Origin: JAMXLO01 sp963819855
GTDB lineage: Bacteria; Pseudomonadota; Alphaproteobacteria; Acetobacterales; Acetobacteraceae
Assembly: GCA_963819855.1 (NCBI GenBank)
Contig: CAWFYC010000014.1
Location: forward strand, 186,001-250,000
Direction: 5' to 3'
DNA length: 64,000 nucleotides
Of the stretch, positions 50,300 to 59,343 are shown one piece after another (the stretch's first letter is position 1; each line of letters starts with the position of its first letter). The translations under genes and the position numbers were made by a program. Below the pieces are notes generated by a model. The model saw nothing but the letters and a program-made list of their open reading frames with translations. It was not told the origin of the DNA and ran no database searches.

Positions 50300-52104
50300 G
50301 CGTGCTCCGCCTGTGCCACATCGAGAAGGAAGCGCTGCATATCCCATGCGCCGGTGGGGCACCGTTCGGCGCACAGGCCGCAGTGCAGGCAAACGTCCTC
50401 GTCTTTCACCATCACGCGGCCGGTCTTCAGTGCGCCGGAGACGTAGAGGTCCTGCGTCTCGTTGTGCGCCGGCGCGCTCAGACGCAGCCGCAGTTCGCCC
50501 TCCGCGCCGTTCTCGACGAAGCTGATGCAGTCGACCGGGCAGATATCCACGCAGGCATCGCACTCGATGCACAGATTATCGGTGAATACCGTCTGCACGT
50601 CGCAATTCAGGCAACGCTGCGCCTCGGCGAACGCGAGCTTGTCGTCGAAGCCCAGTTCGACTTCGGCCTTGATGTCGCGCAGCGCGATCGCCTTGTCGCG
50701 ATGTGGCACCTTGAAGCGCAGATCGAGCGAGATGTCGTTGTCGTAGCTCCACTCGTGGATGCCCATCTTCTGCGACATCAGGTTGACCAGCGGTGGCGGC
50801 CGGTCGCGCACGCTCTCGCCGTGGCAGAATTGGTGGATGGAGATCGCCGCCTGGTGTCCGTGCGCCACCGCCCAGATGATGTTCTTCGGCCCGAACGCCG
50901 CATCGCCGCCGAAGAACACCTTTGGGTTCGTGGACCCCATCGTGACGTCATCGACGACCGGCATGTCCCACTGGTCGAACTCGATCCCTGCGTCACGCTC
51001 GATCCACGGGAAGGCGTTCTCCTGACCGACCGCCACCAGTACGTCGTCGCACTCGAAGTGCTGATCCGGTTCGCCGGTCGGCACCAGCCTACGACGACCG
51101 CGTGCGTCGAACTCCGCTTTCACCTTCTCGAACAGCACGCCGGTCAGGCGCCCGTCCTGGTGGGTGAACTCCTTCGGCACCAGCATGTTGAGGATCGGAA
51201 TATCCTCGTGGATAGCGTCCTGCTTTTCCCAGGGGGACGCCTTCATCTCGTCAAAGCCGGACCGCACGATCACCTTCACGTCCTCGCCGCCCAGCCGGCG
51301 AGAGGAACGGCAGCAGTCCATCGCAGTGTTGCCGCCGCCCAGCACGATCACACGGCGGCCGATCTTGTCGATGTGGCCGAATGATACCGAGGACAGCCAG
51401 TCGATGCCGATATGGATGTTGGCGGCAGCCTCGTGCCTGCCGGGGATCGGCAGGTCACGCCCGCGCGGCGCGCCGCAGCCGACGAAGACGGCGTCGTAGT
51501 CGTCGTCCAGCAGGCCCTTCAGGCTGTCGATCCGGTGCCCGAGCCGCATCTCCATGCCGAGTTCGGTGATGTACCCGACTTCCTCGTCGATGATCTCTTC
51601 GGGGAGGCGGAATTTGGGAATCTGGCTGCGGATCATACCGCCGGCACGCGGGTCGGAATCGAACAGCACCAGTTCGTAGCCTAGCGGGGCAAGGTCGCGC
51701 GCGACGGTGAGTGAGGCGGGGCCAGCGCCCACCAGGGCGATTCGCTTGCCGTTGGAGCGCTCGGCCGGCCCGGGCAGCCGATGCCGGATGTCGCCTTTGT
51801 AATCGGCGGCGACGCGCTTCAGGCGGCAGATCGCCACTGGCTCCTCTTCCACCCGGCCACGGCGGCAGGCTGGCTCGCACGGTCGATCACACGTCCGCCC
51901 AAGAATGCCGGGGAAGACATTGGATTTCCAATTGATCATGAACGCGTCGGCGTAGCGGCCGTCGGCGATCAGCCGGATGTATTCCGGCACCGGGGTGTGG
52001 GCGGGACACGCCCATTGGCAATCGACCACCTTATGGAAGTAGTCGGGGTTACCGATGTCGGTGGGCTGCAACTCGGACTCCTCTCCCTCGGTGCGCTGCC
52101 GCAC
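50275..52104 (-). CDS. GltD/NfnB-like FAD-NAD(P)H oxidoreductase with C-terminal ferredoxin domain
   Basis: A 609-aa electron-transfer protein. The N-terminal Fe-S region has CQWACPAHTPVPEYI and RTCDRPCEPACRR, as in glutamate synthase small subunits. The FAD site IALVGAGPASLTVARDLA and the NAD(P) site VIVLGGGNTAMDC follow. At the C-terminus are two 4Fe-4S motifs, NLCIECDACVDICPVDC and DVCLHCGLCAERCPTGAW. It probably exchanges electrons between NAD(P)H and the ferredoxin used by KorAB, like the third subunit of 2-oxoglutarate:NADP+ oxidoreductases described in Azoarcus. The start is GTG 52104. First gene of the operon. Confidence 0.88.
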   Translation of the reverse strand: MRQRTEGEESELQPTDIGNPDYFHKVVDCQWACPAHTPVPEYIRLIADGRYADAFMINWKSNVFPGILGRTCDRPCEPACRRGRVEEEPVAICRLKRVAADYKGDIRHRLPGPAERSNGKRIALVGAGPASLTVARDLAPLGYELVLFDSDPRAGGMIRSQIPKFRLPEEIIDEEVGYITELGMEMRLGHRIDSLKGLLDDDYDAVFVGCGAPRGRDLPIPGRHEAAANIHIGIDWLSSVSFGHIDKIGRRVIVLGGGNTAMDCCRSSRRLGGEDVKVIVRSGFDEMKASPWEKQDAIHEDIPILNMLVPKEFTHQDGRLTGVLFEKVKAEFDARGRRRLVPTGEPDQHFECDDVLVAVGQENAFPWIERDAGIEFDQWDMPVVDDVTMGSTNPKVFFGGDAAFGPKNIIWAVAHGHQAAISIHQFCHGESVRDRPPPLVNLMSQKMGIHEWSYDNDISLDLRFKVPHRDKAIALRDIKAEVELGFDDKLAFAEAQRCLNCDVQTVFTDNLCIECDACVDICPVDCISFVENGAEGELRLRLSAPAHNETQDLYVSGALKTGRVMVKDEDVCLHCGLCAERCPTGAWDMQRFLLDVAQAEHACCSLQNA

Positions 52105-52335
52105 CGACGCATGGTCTCAATGCCAGCGGTTTCGTTGTGTGGCTAGGGCCCTCTCCCGTCAATGACCGTAGGCGTAAATCACCCCATCTTCAACTGGATT
52201 GGGGCGCATGGCTGCCCTCGTGCCTCCATGGTCACGGGCCGGCTGGCGGGGCATGCTGTCGCTGTCGGGGTCTGCGGCGGCAGCAGATCCGCCACTGGTG
52301 ACAACAGCTCAGGCGGTAGTTTCCGGGAGGGGACG

Positions 52336-54684
52336 ATGGCGGAGGAGCGATCCGGTGACCATCGCGGGGTGGGCGCGTCACTCAGGCGCAGGGAGGACGA
52401 TCGCCACCTGCGCGGACGCGGGCAGTTCGTCGCGGACATCGCCCTCCGAGGTACTCGGGAAGTCGTATTCGTGCGCAGCTCGCACGCGCACGCCGACATC
52501 GGCTCGATCGCCGTCCCGCCGTCGGCGAAAGGCCGGGTGTTCACTGCCGCCGATCTGCCGCGGATCAGACCGATCCGCGTCGCGACCCAGGCGGTGGGCG
52601 CCCGCTCGCCGCCGTGGCCGCCGCTCGCCACCGACAAGGTGCGCTACGTCGGCGAGGCGGTAGCCGTCTGCGTCGCGCCGACCCGTGCCGAGGCCGAGGA
52701 CCTCGCCGCCGCCGTCAGCATCGACTACCGGCCGCTCGACGCGGTGGTCGATGCGTCCGAGGCGCGTGCCGGCAGTCCTGCCCTCGTGCACGACTATTTC
52801 GGGGACAACCTGTTCCAGGAGCGTACGATCGTGGGCGGCGACATCGAAGCTGCCGCGCGCGCCGCCGAGATCACGATCAGCCGGGAATACCGCACCAGCC
52901 GGCAGTCCGGCGCACCGATGGAGTGCCGCGGCGTGCTCGCCTGTCGCGACCACCGGCTGGACGAGGTCGTGGTCTATGCCTCGACCCAGACCCCCCACAC
53001 TCTGCGCGTCGCACTCGGCGACATTCTCGGGATCGAGGAGCGCTGCATCAGGGTTGTCGCGCCTGACGTCGGCGGAGGGTTCGGTCCCAAGGCCCGGCTT
53101 TATCCGCAAGAGATTGTCCTCACCGCGCTGGCGCTGGAGCTTGACCACCCGGTGCGATGGATCGAGGACCGCAACGAACATCTGCTGACCTGTGCCCATT
53201 CGCGGGATCATCATTACCGGGTCACCGCCTATGCCGACCGTCAGGGCCACATCCTTGGCATCGATTGCGAGATCATCGTCGATGCCGGTGCCTACGGCAT
53301 GTGGCCGCAAGGCCCCTACCAGGAGGCCAACATGGCGGCTCGCTCTCTGCCGGGCCCGTACGTGGTTCCGAACTACCGCGCCCGCATCAGCACGGTGGCG
53401 ACCAACAAGACGCCGATCGGACCGTATCGCGGGGTGGGCCGCCCCGGCGCCTGCTTCGCAATCGAGCGGACGATCGACGAGATTGCGCGTGCGGTCGGCC
53501 GCGACCCCGTCGAAGTGCGCATAGAGAATATGATCCGGCCAGACCAGATGCCCTGCGCATCGGTCACCGGCATGCGCTACGATTCCGGCGATTACCCAGC
53601 GAGCGTGCGGCTCTGCGCAGAACTGCTGAACCTGGCGCAGATCCGTGAACGACAGCGAAACAGCGAACCCGACCGGCGCCTCGTCGGCATCGGCTTCGCC
53701 AGCTTCACCGAGCAGACCGCACATGGCGCCGCCGAATTCGCCTCGCGCGGCGCCGCGATCATCCCCGGTTTCGAAAGCTGCACCGCGCGCATCCTGACCG
53801 ATGGCAGCGTCGTGCTGATGGTCGGCATCCAGTCGCACGGGCAGGGATTGGAGACCGCGCTGTCGCAGATCGCCTGTGAGGAACTGGGCATCGACCCGTC
53901 GCATATCTCGGTGCGGCACGGCGATACCGAGAGCACGGCGTTCGGCTTCGGCACCTTCGCCTCGCGCAGCATGGTGATGTCGGGCGGCGCGGTGGCACGT
54001 GCGAGCCGCACCCTGCGCGACAAGCTGTGCCGGATCGGCGCGCATCTGCTGCAATGCGATCCGGCCGAGACGCGCTGCGAGGGCGGTTCGGTGCATGGGC
54101 CGAAGGGTTCGGTGACGGTCGCCGAGATCGCCAGCATCGCGCATTTGCGGATGCACGAACTGCCGCCTGGGGTGGAGCCGCTGCTCGACGCGACCGCGAC
54201 CTATGAGCCGGGCATCAGCACGGGCGTCTTCTCTTATGCGACGCACGGTGCGGTGGTCGCCGTCGATCCGGAGACCGGCATGGTCGAACTGCTCGATTTC
54301 GCGGTCGCCGAGGATTGCGGCACGATGGTCAATCCGATGCTGGTCGAAGGCCAGATCCGTGGCGGGGTGGTGCAGGGGATCGGCACCGCGCTGCATGAGG
54401 AGATCGCGTACGACGCGCTGGGGCAACCGCTCGCCGCCACGTTGCTCGACTACCATTTGCCTGGCGCCCACGAGGTGCCGCCGATCCGGATCGCGCACCT
54501 GCACACCCCGGCGACGGCGACCGAGTACGGCATGAAGGGGATGGGTGAGGGGGGTGCCGTTGCCCCGCCGGCGGCAATCGCCAACGCGGTGCGGGACGCG
54601 CTGGCGCCGATGGGGGTCGAGATCAACGAAACGCCGCTGACCGCGCAGCGGGTCCTGGCGGCGATCAAACGGGCGCGAGCCTGA
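52336..54684 (+). CDS. Molybdenum hydroxylase large subunit (CoxL/xanthine dehydrogenase type)
   Basis: A 782-aa protein with no leader. N-terminal RREDDRHLRGRGQFVADI is typical of aerobic CO/aldehyde dehydrogenase large chains. Further signatures are VAPDVGGGFGPKARLYPQE, KTPIGPYRGVGRPGACFAIER and, at the C-terminus, GMKGMGEGGAVAPPAAIANAV with the catalytic Glu of the GEGG motif. The CO-specific AYxCSFR loop is not seen, so it is a form II-like hydroxylase of unknown substrate. Medium (FAD) and small (2Fe-2S) subunits are not adjacent. RBS GGGAGGGG lies before ATG 52336. Confidence 0.86.
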   Translation: MAEERSGDHRGVGASLRRREDDRHLRGRGQFVADIALRGTREVVFVRSSHAHADIGSIAVPPSAKGRVFTAADLPRIRPIRVATQAVGARSPPWPPLATDKVRYVGEAVAVCVAPTRAEAEDLAAAVSIDYRPLDAVVDASEARAGSPALVHDYFGDNLFQERTIVGGDIEAAARAAEITISREYRTSRQSGAPMECRGVLACRDHRLDEVVVYASTQTPHTLRVALGDILGIEERCIRVVAPDVGGGFGPKARLYPQEIVLTALALELDHPVRWIEDRNEHLLTCAHSRDHHYRVTAYADRQGHILGIDCEIIVDAGAYGMWPQGPYQEANMAARSLPGPYVVPNYRARISTVATNKTPIGPYRGVGRPGACFAIERTIDEIARAVGRDPVEVRIENMIRPDQMPCASVTGMRYDSGDYPASVRLCAELLNLAQIRERQRNSEPDRRLVGIGFASFTEQTAHGAAEFASRGAAIIPGFESCTARILTDGSVVLMVGIQSHGQGLETALSQIACEELGIDPSHISVRHGDTESTAFGFGTFASRSMVMSGGAVARASRTLRDKLCRIGAHLLQCDPAETRCEGGSVHGPKGSVTVAEIASIAHLRMHELPPGVEPLLDATATYEPGISTGVFSYATHGAVVAVDPETGMVELLDFAVAEDCGTMVNPMLVEGQIRGGVVQGIGTALHEEIAYDALGQPLAATLLDYHLPGAHEVPPIRIAHLHTPATATEYGMKGMGEGGAVAPPAAIANAVRDALAPMGVEINETPLTAQRVLAAIKRARA

Positions 54685-54701
54685 CCTTGTGCAGCCAGGC
54701 C

Positions 54702-55547
54702 GTGAGCAGACCTCTGTTGGTGATCGACGGGGATTCCTTCGCGCATCGCGCGTTCCACGCCTTGCCGAAGTCGATCCGGCGCACCGGCAATCGCGGGGGC
54801 GGCGCGATCGTCGGCTTCGCCAATTTTCTGGTGCGCCTCTTCGAGAGCGAACAGCCTCGGGCGGTGCTGGTCGGCTGGGACACTCTCGGTGCGCCGACCT
54901 ATCGGCAGCAGCTGTTTCCGGCGTATCAAAGCGGGCGGCATTTCGATGACGAACTGATCGATCAACTGGAGGTGCTGCCTGACCTCGTCGCGGCGTGCGG
55001 CTTCGCCAATGCGAAGGCGCCAGGATACGAGGCTGATGATTTCCTCGCCGCGGCTGCCGCCCAGGAGGAAGATCGTCGCGGCATCGTGCTGGTCGCCAGC
55101 GGAGATCGCGATGCGTTTCAGCTCGCTTCTGCCGCCACGACCATTCTGCATCCGCTGAAGGCCGGCGAAATGGCGCGCATCGGCCCGGCCGAGGTGGTCG
55201 CGCGCTACGGGGTTCAGCCGCGCCAGGTGCCTGACTTCATCGCCCTGCGCGGCGATCCGTCGGACAAGCTGCCGGGCGCGCGCGGCGTGGGACCGAAAGG
55301 GGCAGCCGCCCTTTTGCGTCGTTACGACTCGCTGGAGCAGGCCTTGGCGGATGGGCAATTTCCCATCCAGGCCGATGAGCTGATGCTGTACAGAAGGATC
55401 GCGACCATGGATGCCACGGCACCGCTGCCTGCGCTCGGGGATCAGATACCCGGTTGGGACAGGGCAGCTGCGCTGGCGCGCGAGTGGGACCTCATCCGTC
55501 TGGCTCGGCGGCTCGACGAGCTTGCGGCCTCGACGCCCGGGTTGTGA
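54702..55547 (+). CDS. Stand-alone 5'-3' exonuclease (PolA N-terminal domain-like)
   Basis: A 281-aa flap-nuclease-family protein. LLVIDGDSFAHRAFHALP (metal Asp), YEADDFLAAAAAQEE and VLVASGDRDAFQL carry acidic metal ligands, and the helix-3-turn-helix GDPSDKLPGARGVGPKGAAALL binds DNA. The polymerase part of Pol I is absent. It would remove 5' flaps or RNA primers. GTG 54702 gives the usual N-terminus; TTG 54687 is an alternative. Its 3' end overlaps the convergent hydrolase by 56 bp. Confidence 0.87.
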   Translation: MSRPLLVIDGDSFAHRAFHALPKSIRRTGNRGGGAIVGFANFLVRLFESEQPRAVLVGWDTLGAPTYRQQLFPAYQSGRHFDDELIDQLEVLPDLVAACGFANAKAPGYEADDFLAAAAAQEEDRRGIVLVASGDRDAFQLASAATTILHPLKAGEMARIGPAEVVARYGVQPRQVPDFIALRGDPSDKLPGARGVGPKGAAALLRRYDSLEQALADGQFPIQADELMLYRRIATMDATAPLPALGDQIPGWDRAAALAREWDLIRLARRLDELAASTPGL

Positions 55548-56223
55548 TCCAATCGGCGAGGGTGTCGAACAGTTCGCCCTTCACCTGCTCATCGGTGCGT
55601 CCACTGCGTGCCAGTACATGGAACGAATGATCCGCGCCGCTCGAAAACCGCAGAGTGGCGCCATGTCCGAGGTCCTCGACGACCTTCGCCAGCAGATCCG
55701 CCTGGGCAAGAGTGTCGCGGGTACCTTGCAGGAACAGCATCGGGATCCGAACCTCGAACAGGTGCCTGGCGCGATCAACCGACGGCTTGCCGGCCGGATG
55801 GAGCGGGAACCCCAGGAATGCCAGGCCGCGGACTCCGGCGAGCGGCGATGCTGCCTGCGCCTGCGAGGTCATCCGCCCGCCGAACGACTTGCCTCCGGCA
55901 AACAGCGGGAGAGCGGAGCAATGCCGCTGCGCTGTAGCTACGGCCGCACGAACGGTCGCGTGCGCGACGGTCGGCGGATCCGGCCGCATGGACCCGTGCT
56001 CCATATAGGGGAACTGGAAGCGCAACGTGGCGATGCCGCGAGCGGCCAGTGCCGCAGCGGCAGCGACCATGAACGGATGGGTCATCCCGGCACCCGCGCC
56101 GTGGGCCAGGACAAGACATGCCTTGGCCGAATCAGGAACGTGCAGCAGGCCGGAGACGACCCGGGTCTGATTCACCTCGATGGTGAGACGGTGCGGCTGG
56201 GAGGGTTCGCTGTCGATGCTCAT
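55492..56223 (-). CDS. Alpha/beta hydrolase (KANL3/Tex30-like, dienelactone-hydrolase fold)
   Basis: A 243-aa protein. KACLVLAHGAGAGMTHPFM supplies the oxyanion region, AGGKSFGGRM the nucleophile Ser, FLQGTRDTLAQ the Asp and GADHSFHV the catalytic His. This arrangement identifies the Tex30/KANL3-like group, whose substrates are unknown. The last 56 bp overlap the exonuclease gene on the other strand. Confidence 0.84.
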   Translation of the reverse strand: MSIDSEPSQPHRLTIEVNQTRVVSGLLHVPDSAKACLVLAHGAGAGMTHPFMVAAAAALAARGIATLRFQFPYMEHGSMRPDPPTVAHATVRAAVATAQRHCSALPLFAGGKSFGGRMTSQAQAASPLAGVRGLAFLGFPLHPAGKPSVDRARHLFEVRIPMLFLQGTRDTLAQADLLAKVVEDLGHGATLRFSSGADHSFHVLARSGRTDEQVKGELFDTLADWITTRASRPQARRAAEPDG

Positions 56224-56288
56224 GGGGTGGCAGAATTCCGCAACTTCACAGTGGCCCGTCCGCGCGGCGGGACGAGGGAGTTCGCACT

Positions 56289-57284
56289 ATGACCCGGCTT
56301 CGCGTCGCGCTGCGAGTTCCGGTCGGCAGGCCGTTGCCTGACATTGCTGCATTCGTCGCCCGCTGCGAAGACGCGGGATTCGACGGGGTCGGCATTCACG
56401 ACCACCCTTCCAGCGGCCGCGACGCCTACCTGGCTTTGGCGCTGGCGGCCCGGGCGACGCAGCGCCTGCGACTGTTTCCGGCCACATCGAGTCCCGTCGT
56501 GCGCCATCCACTGGTGTTGGCCTCGCTCGCCCATAGTCTGGAGGAGATCGCGCCGGGACGCATCTGTCTCACCGTGGCGCCGGGCTTCATTTCGACACGG
56601 AGCATCGGACAGCCGCGCGCGGGCCTTGCAGTCATGCGGGAGGCCATCGCCGATCTGCGTCGGCTGCTCGCCGGGGATGAGGTGGGGTTTGGTGCAACCT
56701 CGACGCGGCTGAGGAACCGAAGTGCGACGCCGACGCCGGTGTATCTGCTGGCCGCCGGCCCTCGCATGATCGAACTCGCGGGCGAGGTGGCCGATGGCGC
56801 GTTTCTCATGGTTGGCCTGCATCCGGCCGCTGTCGGAGCCGCGCGGCGTCACCTGGAGACAGGGGCGAGGCGGGCCGGCCGCTCCCTGGCAGGTTTTCCG
56901 GTGGTGTTCGTGGTCACGCTCGGCCTCGGACCCGATGCCGAGGTGGGAGCGCGGTGGGTGAGAAGCTGGTTCGCGCCGGGTCAGCCGTTCCTCGCCTACC
57001 CAAGTGTCGCGAATCTTGGCTGGCTCGGGGAAGCCGGGTTCGCGGTTGACGCGGCGCACGATCCCATGGCCATCCCCGAGGATCGCGCACACCGGATCGC
57101 GGATGCATTCGGATTGTTCGGCTCGCCTGAGCGTTGCGCGGAACGACTGCTGCGCGCAAGCGAGGAGGCCGCCATGGAGCATGTGTTCCTGTTCCCGGCG
57201 CACGATCTTGCCGGCGGCTACAATATGCCGGAGGCCGAGGTCCAGGCGTTCGAGCGCGTTATCCGGCCGCGGCTTGGAGGATAG
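56289..57284 (+). CDS. LLM-class flavin/F420-dependent oxidoreductase
   Basis: A 331-aa TIM-barrel enzyme. The start RLRVALRVPVGRPLPDIAAFVARCEDAGFDGVGIHDHP is typical of F420/FMN-dependent LLM enzymes (methylene-H4MPT reductase-like branch), with LRLFPATSSPVVRHPLVLASLAHSLEEIAPGR as the second signature. Substrate unknown. A MITE-like element begins 5 bp after its stop. Confidence 0.84.
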   Translation: MTRLRVALRVPVGRPLPDIAAFVARCEDAGFDGVGIHDHPSSGRDAYLALALAARATQRLRLFPATSSPVVRHPLVLASLAHSLEEIAPGRICLTVAPGFISTRSIGQPRAGLAVMREAIADLRRLLAGDEVGFGATSTRLRNRSATPTPVYLLAAGPRMIELAGEVADGAFLMVGLHPAAVGAARRHLETGARRAGRSLAGFPVVFVVTLGLGPDAEVGARWVRSWFAPGQPFLAYPSVANLGWLGEAGFAVDAAHDPMAIPEDRAHRIADAFGLFGSPERCAERLLRASEEAAMEHVFLFPAHDLAGGYNMPEAEVQAFERVIRPRLGG

Positions 57285-57289
57285 CGCTA

Positions 57290-57443
57290 GAGCATTTTCG
57301 ACCTGACCGGAAACTCATGCGCTCGATGGGCTTCGCCGCGCTCTACCCATCCTACCAATTGCTGCGCACGCGTTGCCGTAGGATGGGTAGAGCGCAGCGA
57401 AACCCATCGTCCCGTAGCAATTCCACATTGCCTGAAACCGCTC
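57290..57443. repeat. MITE-like palindromic element, copy C (intact, TA flanks)
   Basis: 154 bp between two TA dinucleotides (57288-57289 and 57444-57445). Ends are GAGCATTTTCGACC... and ...GCCTGAAACCGCTC, i.e. imperfect inverted GAGCxxTTTC termini. The interior is a long hairpin of GATGGGCTTCGCCGCGCTC plus TACCCATCCTAC against GTAGGATGGGTAGAGCGCAG plus GAAACCCATCG, with a loop of about 20 bases. No coding capacity. The TA flanks and GAGC ends match the IS630 copy at 2.2 kb. Confidence 0.85.
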
Positions 57444-57648
57444 TAGGATCTGGTCTCCGTACCACGCTCCCTGTCATTTGCGCGCATTGTCGGTTACGTT
57501 ATGACCCGTCGCACTCTGCCGACCTGGTCAGGCTGAGGTTGGGCCGGCTCCGATAGCGAAGCGATTGAGCGGGGCGGGCACATGCAGGTCAATCATGTGT
57601 GGAACGCGTGAATCTGTCGTCTGAACAATAAGCAGATGGGAGGAACAA
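57444..57648. other. Leader region of the Baeyer-Villiger monooxygenase cluster
   Basis: 205 bp without a gene between the MITE and the monooxygenase start. It probably contains the promoter of the three-gene cluster downstream. A strong ribosome site GGGAGG lies 8 bp before ATG 57649. No operator could be identified. Confidence 0.4.
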
Positions 57649-59259
57649 ATGGCCATTCAAGAGTTTGACGCCGTTGTAATCGGCGCAGGCTTTTCCGGCA
57701 TGCACATGCTGAAATCGCTACGCGACAAACTGGGACTGAAAGTGCGGGTTTATGAAGCCGGTGAAAGCGTCGGCGGCACCTGGTATTGGAACCGTTACCC
57801 GGGCGCTCGCTGCGATTCCGACGCCTACATCTATTGCTTCACCTGGGACAGGCAGTTGTTGCAAGAGTGGGAATGGTCCGAACGCTATCCCGAGCAGCCT
57901 GAAATCCTGCGCTATCTCGAGCATGTCGCGAGGCGCCATGATCTGAAGCGCGATATGCAATTCAACACCCGCGTGACGGGCGCCGAATTCGACGAAGCAG
58001 CCAACCTGTGGAGGGTGCACACAGACAAGGGCGATGAGGTGACGGCCCACTACCTGATCGCGGCCGTGGGCAGCCTGTCGACCACGAACATGCCTCAGAT
58101 CAAGGGCCTGGAGACATTCAAAGGCAGATGGTACCATACCAGCCGCTTCCCGCATGGCGGCGTTGACTTCACCGGGAAGCGCGTGGTCGTGGTCGGCACG
58201 GGTGCTACCGCGGTACAGGCGATTCCCGAAATCGCGCAGCAGGCGAAGCGGCTCACCGTGTTTCAGCGTACCGCCAACTACTGTGTGCCGGCGCGCAACG
58301 GCAAGGTGGACCCCGAAGTGACCGCCGCGCGCAAGGCGGATTATGACGGGGTGGTCGGGCGGATCCGCGAATCGTTCTTCGGCTTCGAGTACGACTTCAT
58401 TCCGAAATCGGTGCTGGAGACCACGCCCGAGGAACGGAAGCACGAGTTCGATAGGATGTGGGATGCCGGCGGCTTTGCCTTCTGGCTGGCAAACTATCAG
58501 GACATGTTCTTCAGTCAGGAGGCCAATGAACTTTGCGCCGACTATATCAGGGGCAAGATCCGCAGCACCGTGAAGGACCCGGGTGTCGCCGAAAGACTGA
58601 TGCCCAAGGGCCACCATTACGGCACCAAGCGCCAGCCGCTGGACACCAACTACTATGAGACCTTCAACAAGGATAACGTGTCGCTGGTCGATGCCGCCAC
58701 CGACGGCGGTATCGAGGAGATCACCGAAACGGGCATCCGGGCAGGCGGCAAGGAATACGAATGCGACATCATCGTGTTCGCGACCGGTTTCGATGCCATG
58801 ACTGGCCCACTGAAGGCTTTGAACCTGAAGGGCCGTGGCGGTGTTACGCTCGACGATGTGTGGGCCGACGGTCCGCACTCCTACCTCGGCATCTCCGTTG
58901 CCGGTTTCCCTAATCTTTTCACCATCACCGGCCCGCAAAGCCCGTCGGTGCTGTCGAACATGCCGGTTTCGATCGCGCAGCATGTGGAATGGGTCACCGA
59001 CTGCATCGATGCCATGCGCAAAGATGGCAAGACGATCATCGAAGCGACACGAGAGGCACAGGACCTGTGGGTCGCCCATGTCAACGAGGTCGTAGACACG
59101 ACGCTGATGACCAGCGCCAACTCCTGGTACATGAGTGCCAATATCGCAGGGAAGCCACGCGCCTTCCTGCCGTATCTGGATCCGGAAGGCGTTGCGGGAT
59201 ACCGGAAGCGGTGCGATGAGGTGGCCGCCAATGGTTATCAGGGATTCGCATTGGCGTAG
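57649..59259 (+). CDS. Baeyer-Villiger flavin monooxygenase (cyclohexanone/steroid monooxygenase-like)
   Basis: A 536-aa class B flavoprotein that inserts oxygen next to a ketone to give an ester or lactone, using NADPH and O2. FAD motif VVIGAGFSGMHML, then YEAGESVGGTWYWNRYPGARCDSDAYIY, the BVMO fingerprint FKGRWYHTSRFP, and the NADPH Rossmann motif VVVVGTGATAVQAIPEIA are all present. Length is typical. It is the first gene of a cluster with an esterase-like enzyme and a binding protein, fitting a ketone degradation route. Confidence 0.92.
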   Translation: MAIQEFDAVVIGAGFSGMHMLKSLRDKLGLKVRVYEAGESVGGTWYWNRYPGARCDSDAYIYCFTWDRQLLQEWEWSERYPEQPEILRYLEHVARRHDLKRDMQFNTRVTGAEFDEAANLWRVHTDKGDEVTAHYLIAAVGSLSTTNMPQIKGLETFKGRWYHTSRFPHGGVDFTGKRVVVVGTGATAVQAIPEIAQQAKRLTVFQRTANYCVPARNGKVDPEVTAARKADYDGVVGRIRESFFGFEYDFIPKSVLETTPEERKHEFDRMWDAGGFAFWLANYQDMFFSQEANELCADYIRGKIRSTVKDPGVAERLMPKGHHYGTKRQPLDTNYYETFNKDNVSLVDAATDGGIEEITETGIRAGGKEYECDIIVFATGFDAMTGPLKALNLKGRGGVTLDDVWADGPHSYLGISVAGFPNLFTITGPQSPSVLSNMPVSIAQHVEWVTDCIDAMRKDGKTIIEATREAQDLWVAHVNEVVDTTLMTSANSWYMSANIAGKPRAFLPYLDPEGVAGYRKRCDEVAANGYQGFALA

Positions 59260-59284
59260 CCGGCCAGCCGTAGAACAGACAACA

Positions 59285-59318
59285 GGGCGGGCGACTGGAC
59301 AACAGCTCTGGCCCGCCC
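59285..59318. other. Intercistronic hairpin
   Basis: GGGCGGGC (59285-59292) and GCCCGCCC (59311-59318) form an 8-bp stem with an 18-base loop between the monooxygenase and the hydrolase genes. There is no T-run, so it is more likely an mRNA-stabilising or partial-attenuation hairpin than a full terminator. Confidence 0.5.
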
Positions 59319-59343
59319 AATGAAACCACCGGCAGAGAAAACC

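Noticed and set aside
52336..54684. Calling the CoxL-type protein a CO dehydrogenase
   Set aside because: The CO-specific active-site loop AYxCSFR is not present and the medium and small subunit genes are not adjacent.
59285..59318. Rho-independent terminator after the Baeyer-Villiger gene
   Set aside because: The stem is good but no T-run follows, and the next gene starts within 30 bp in the same direction.
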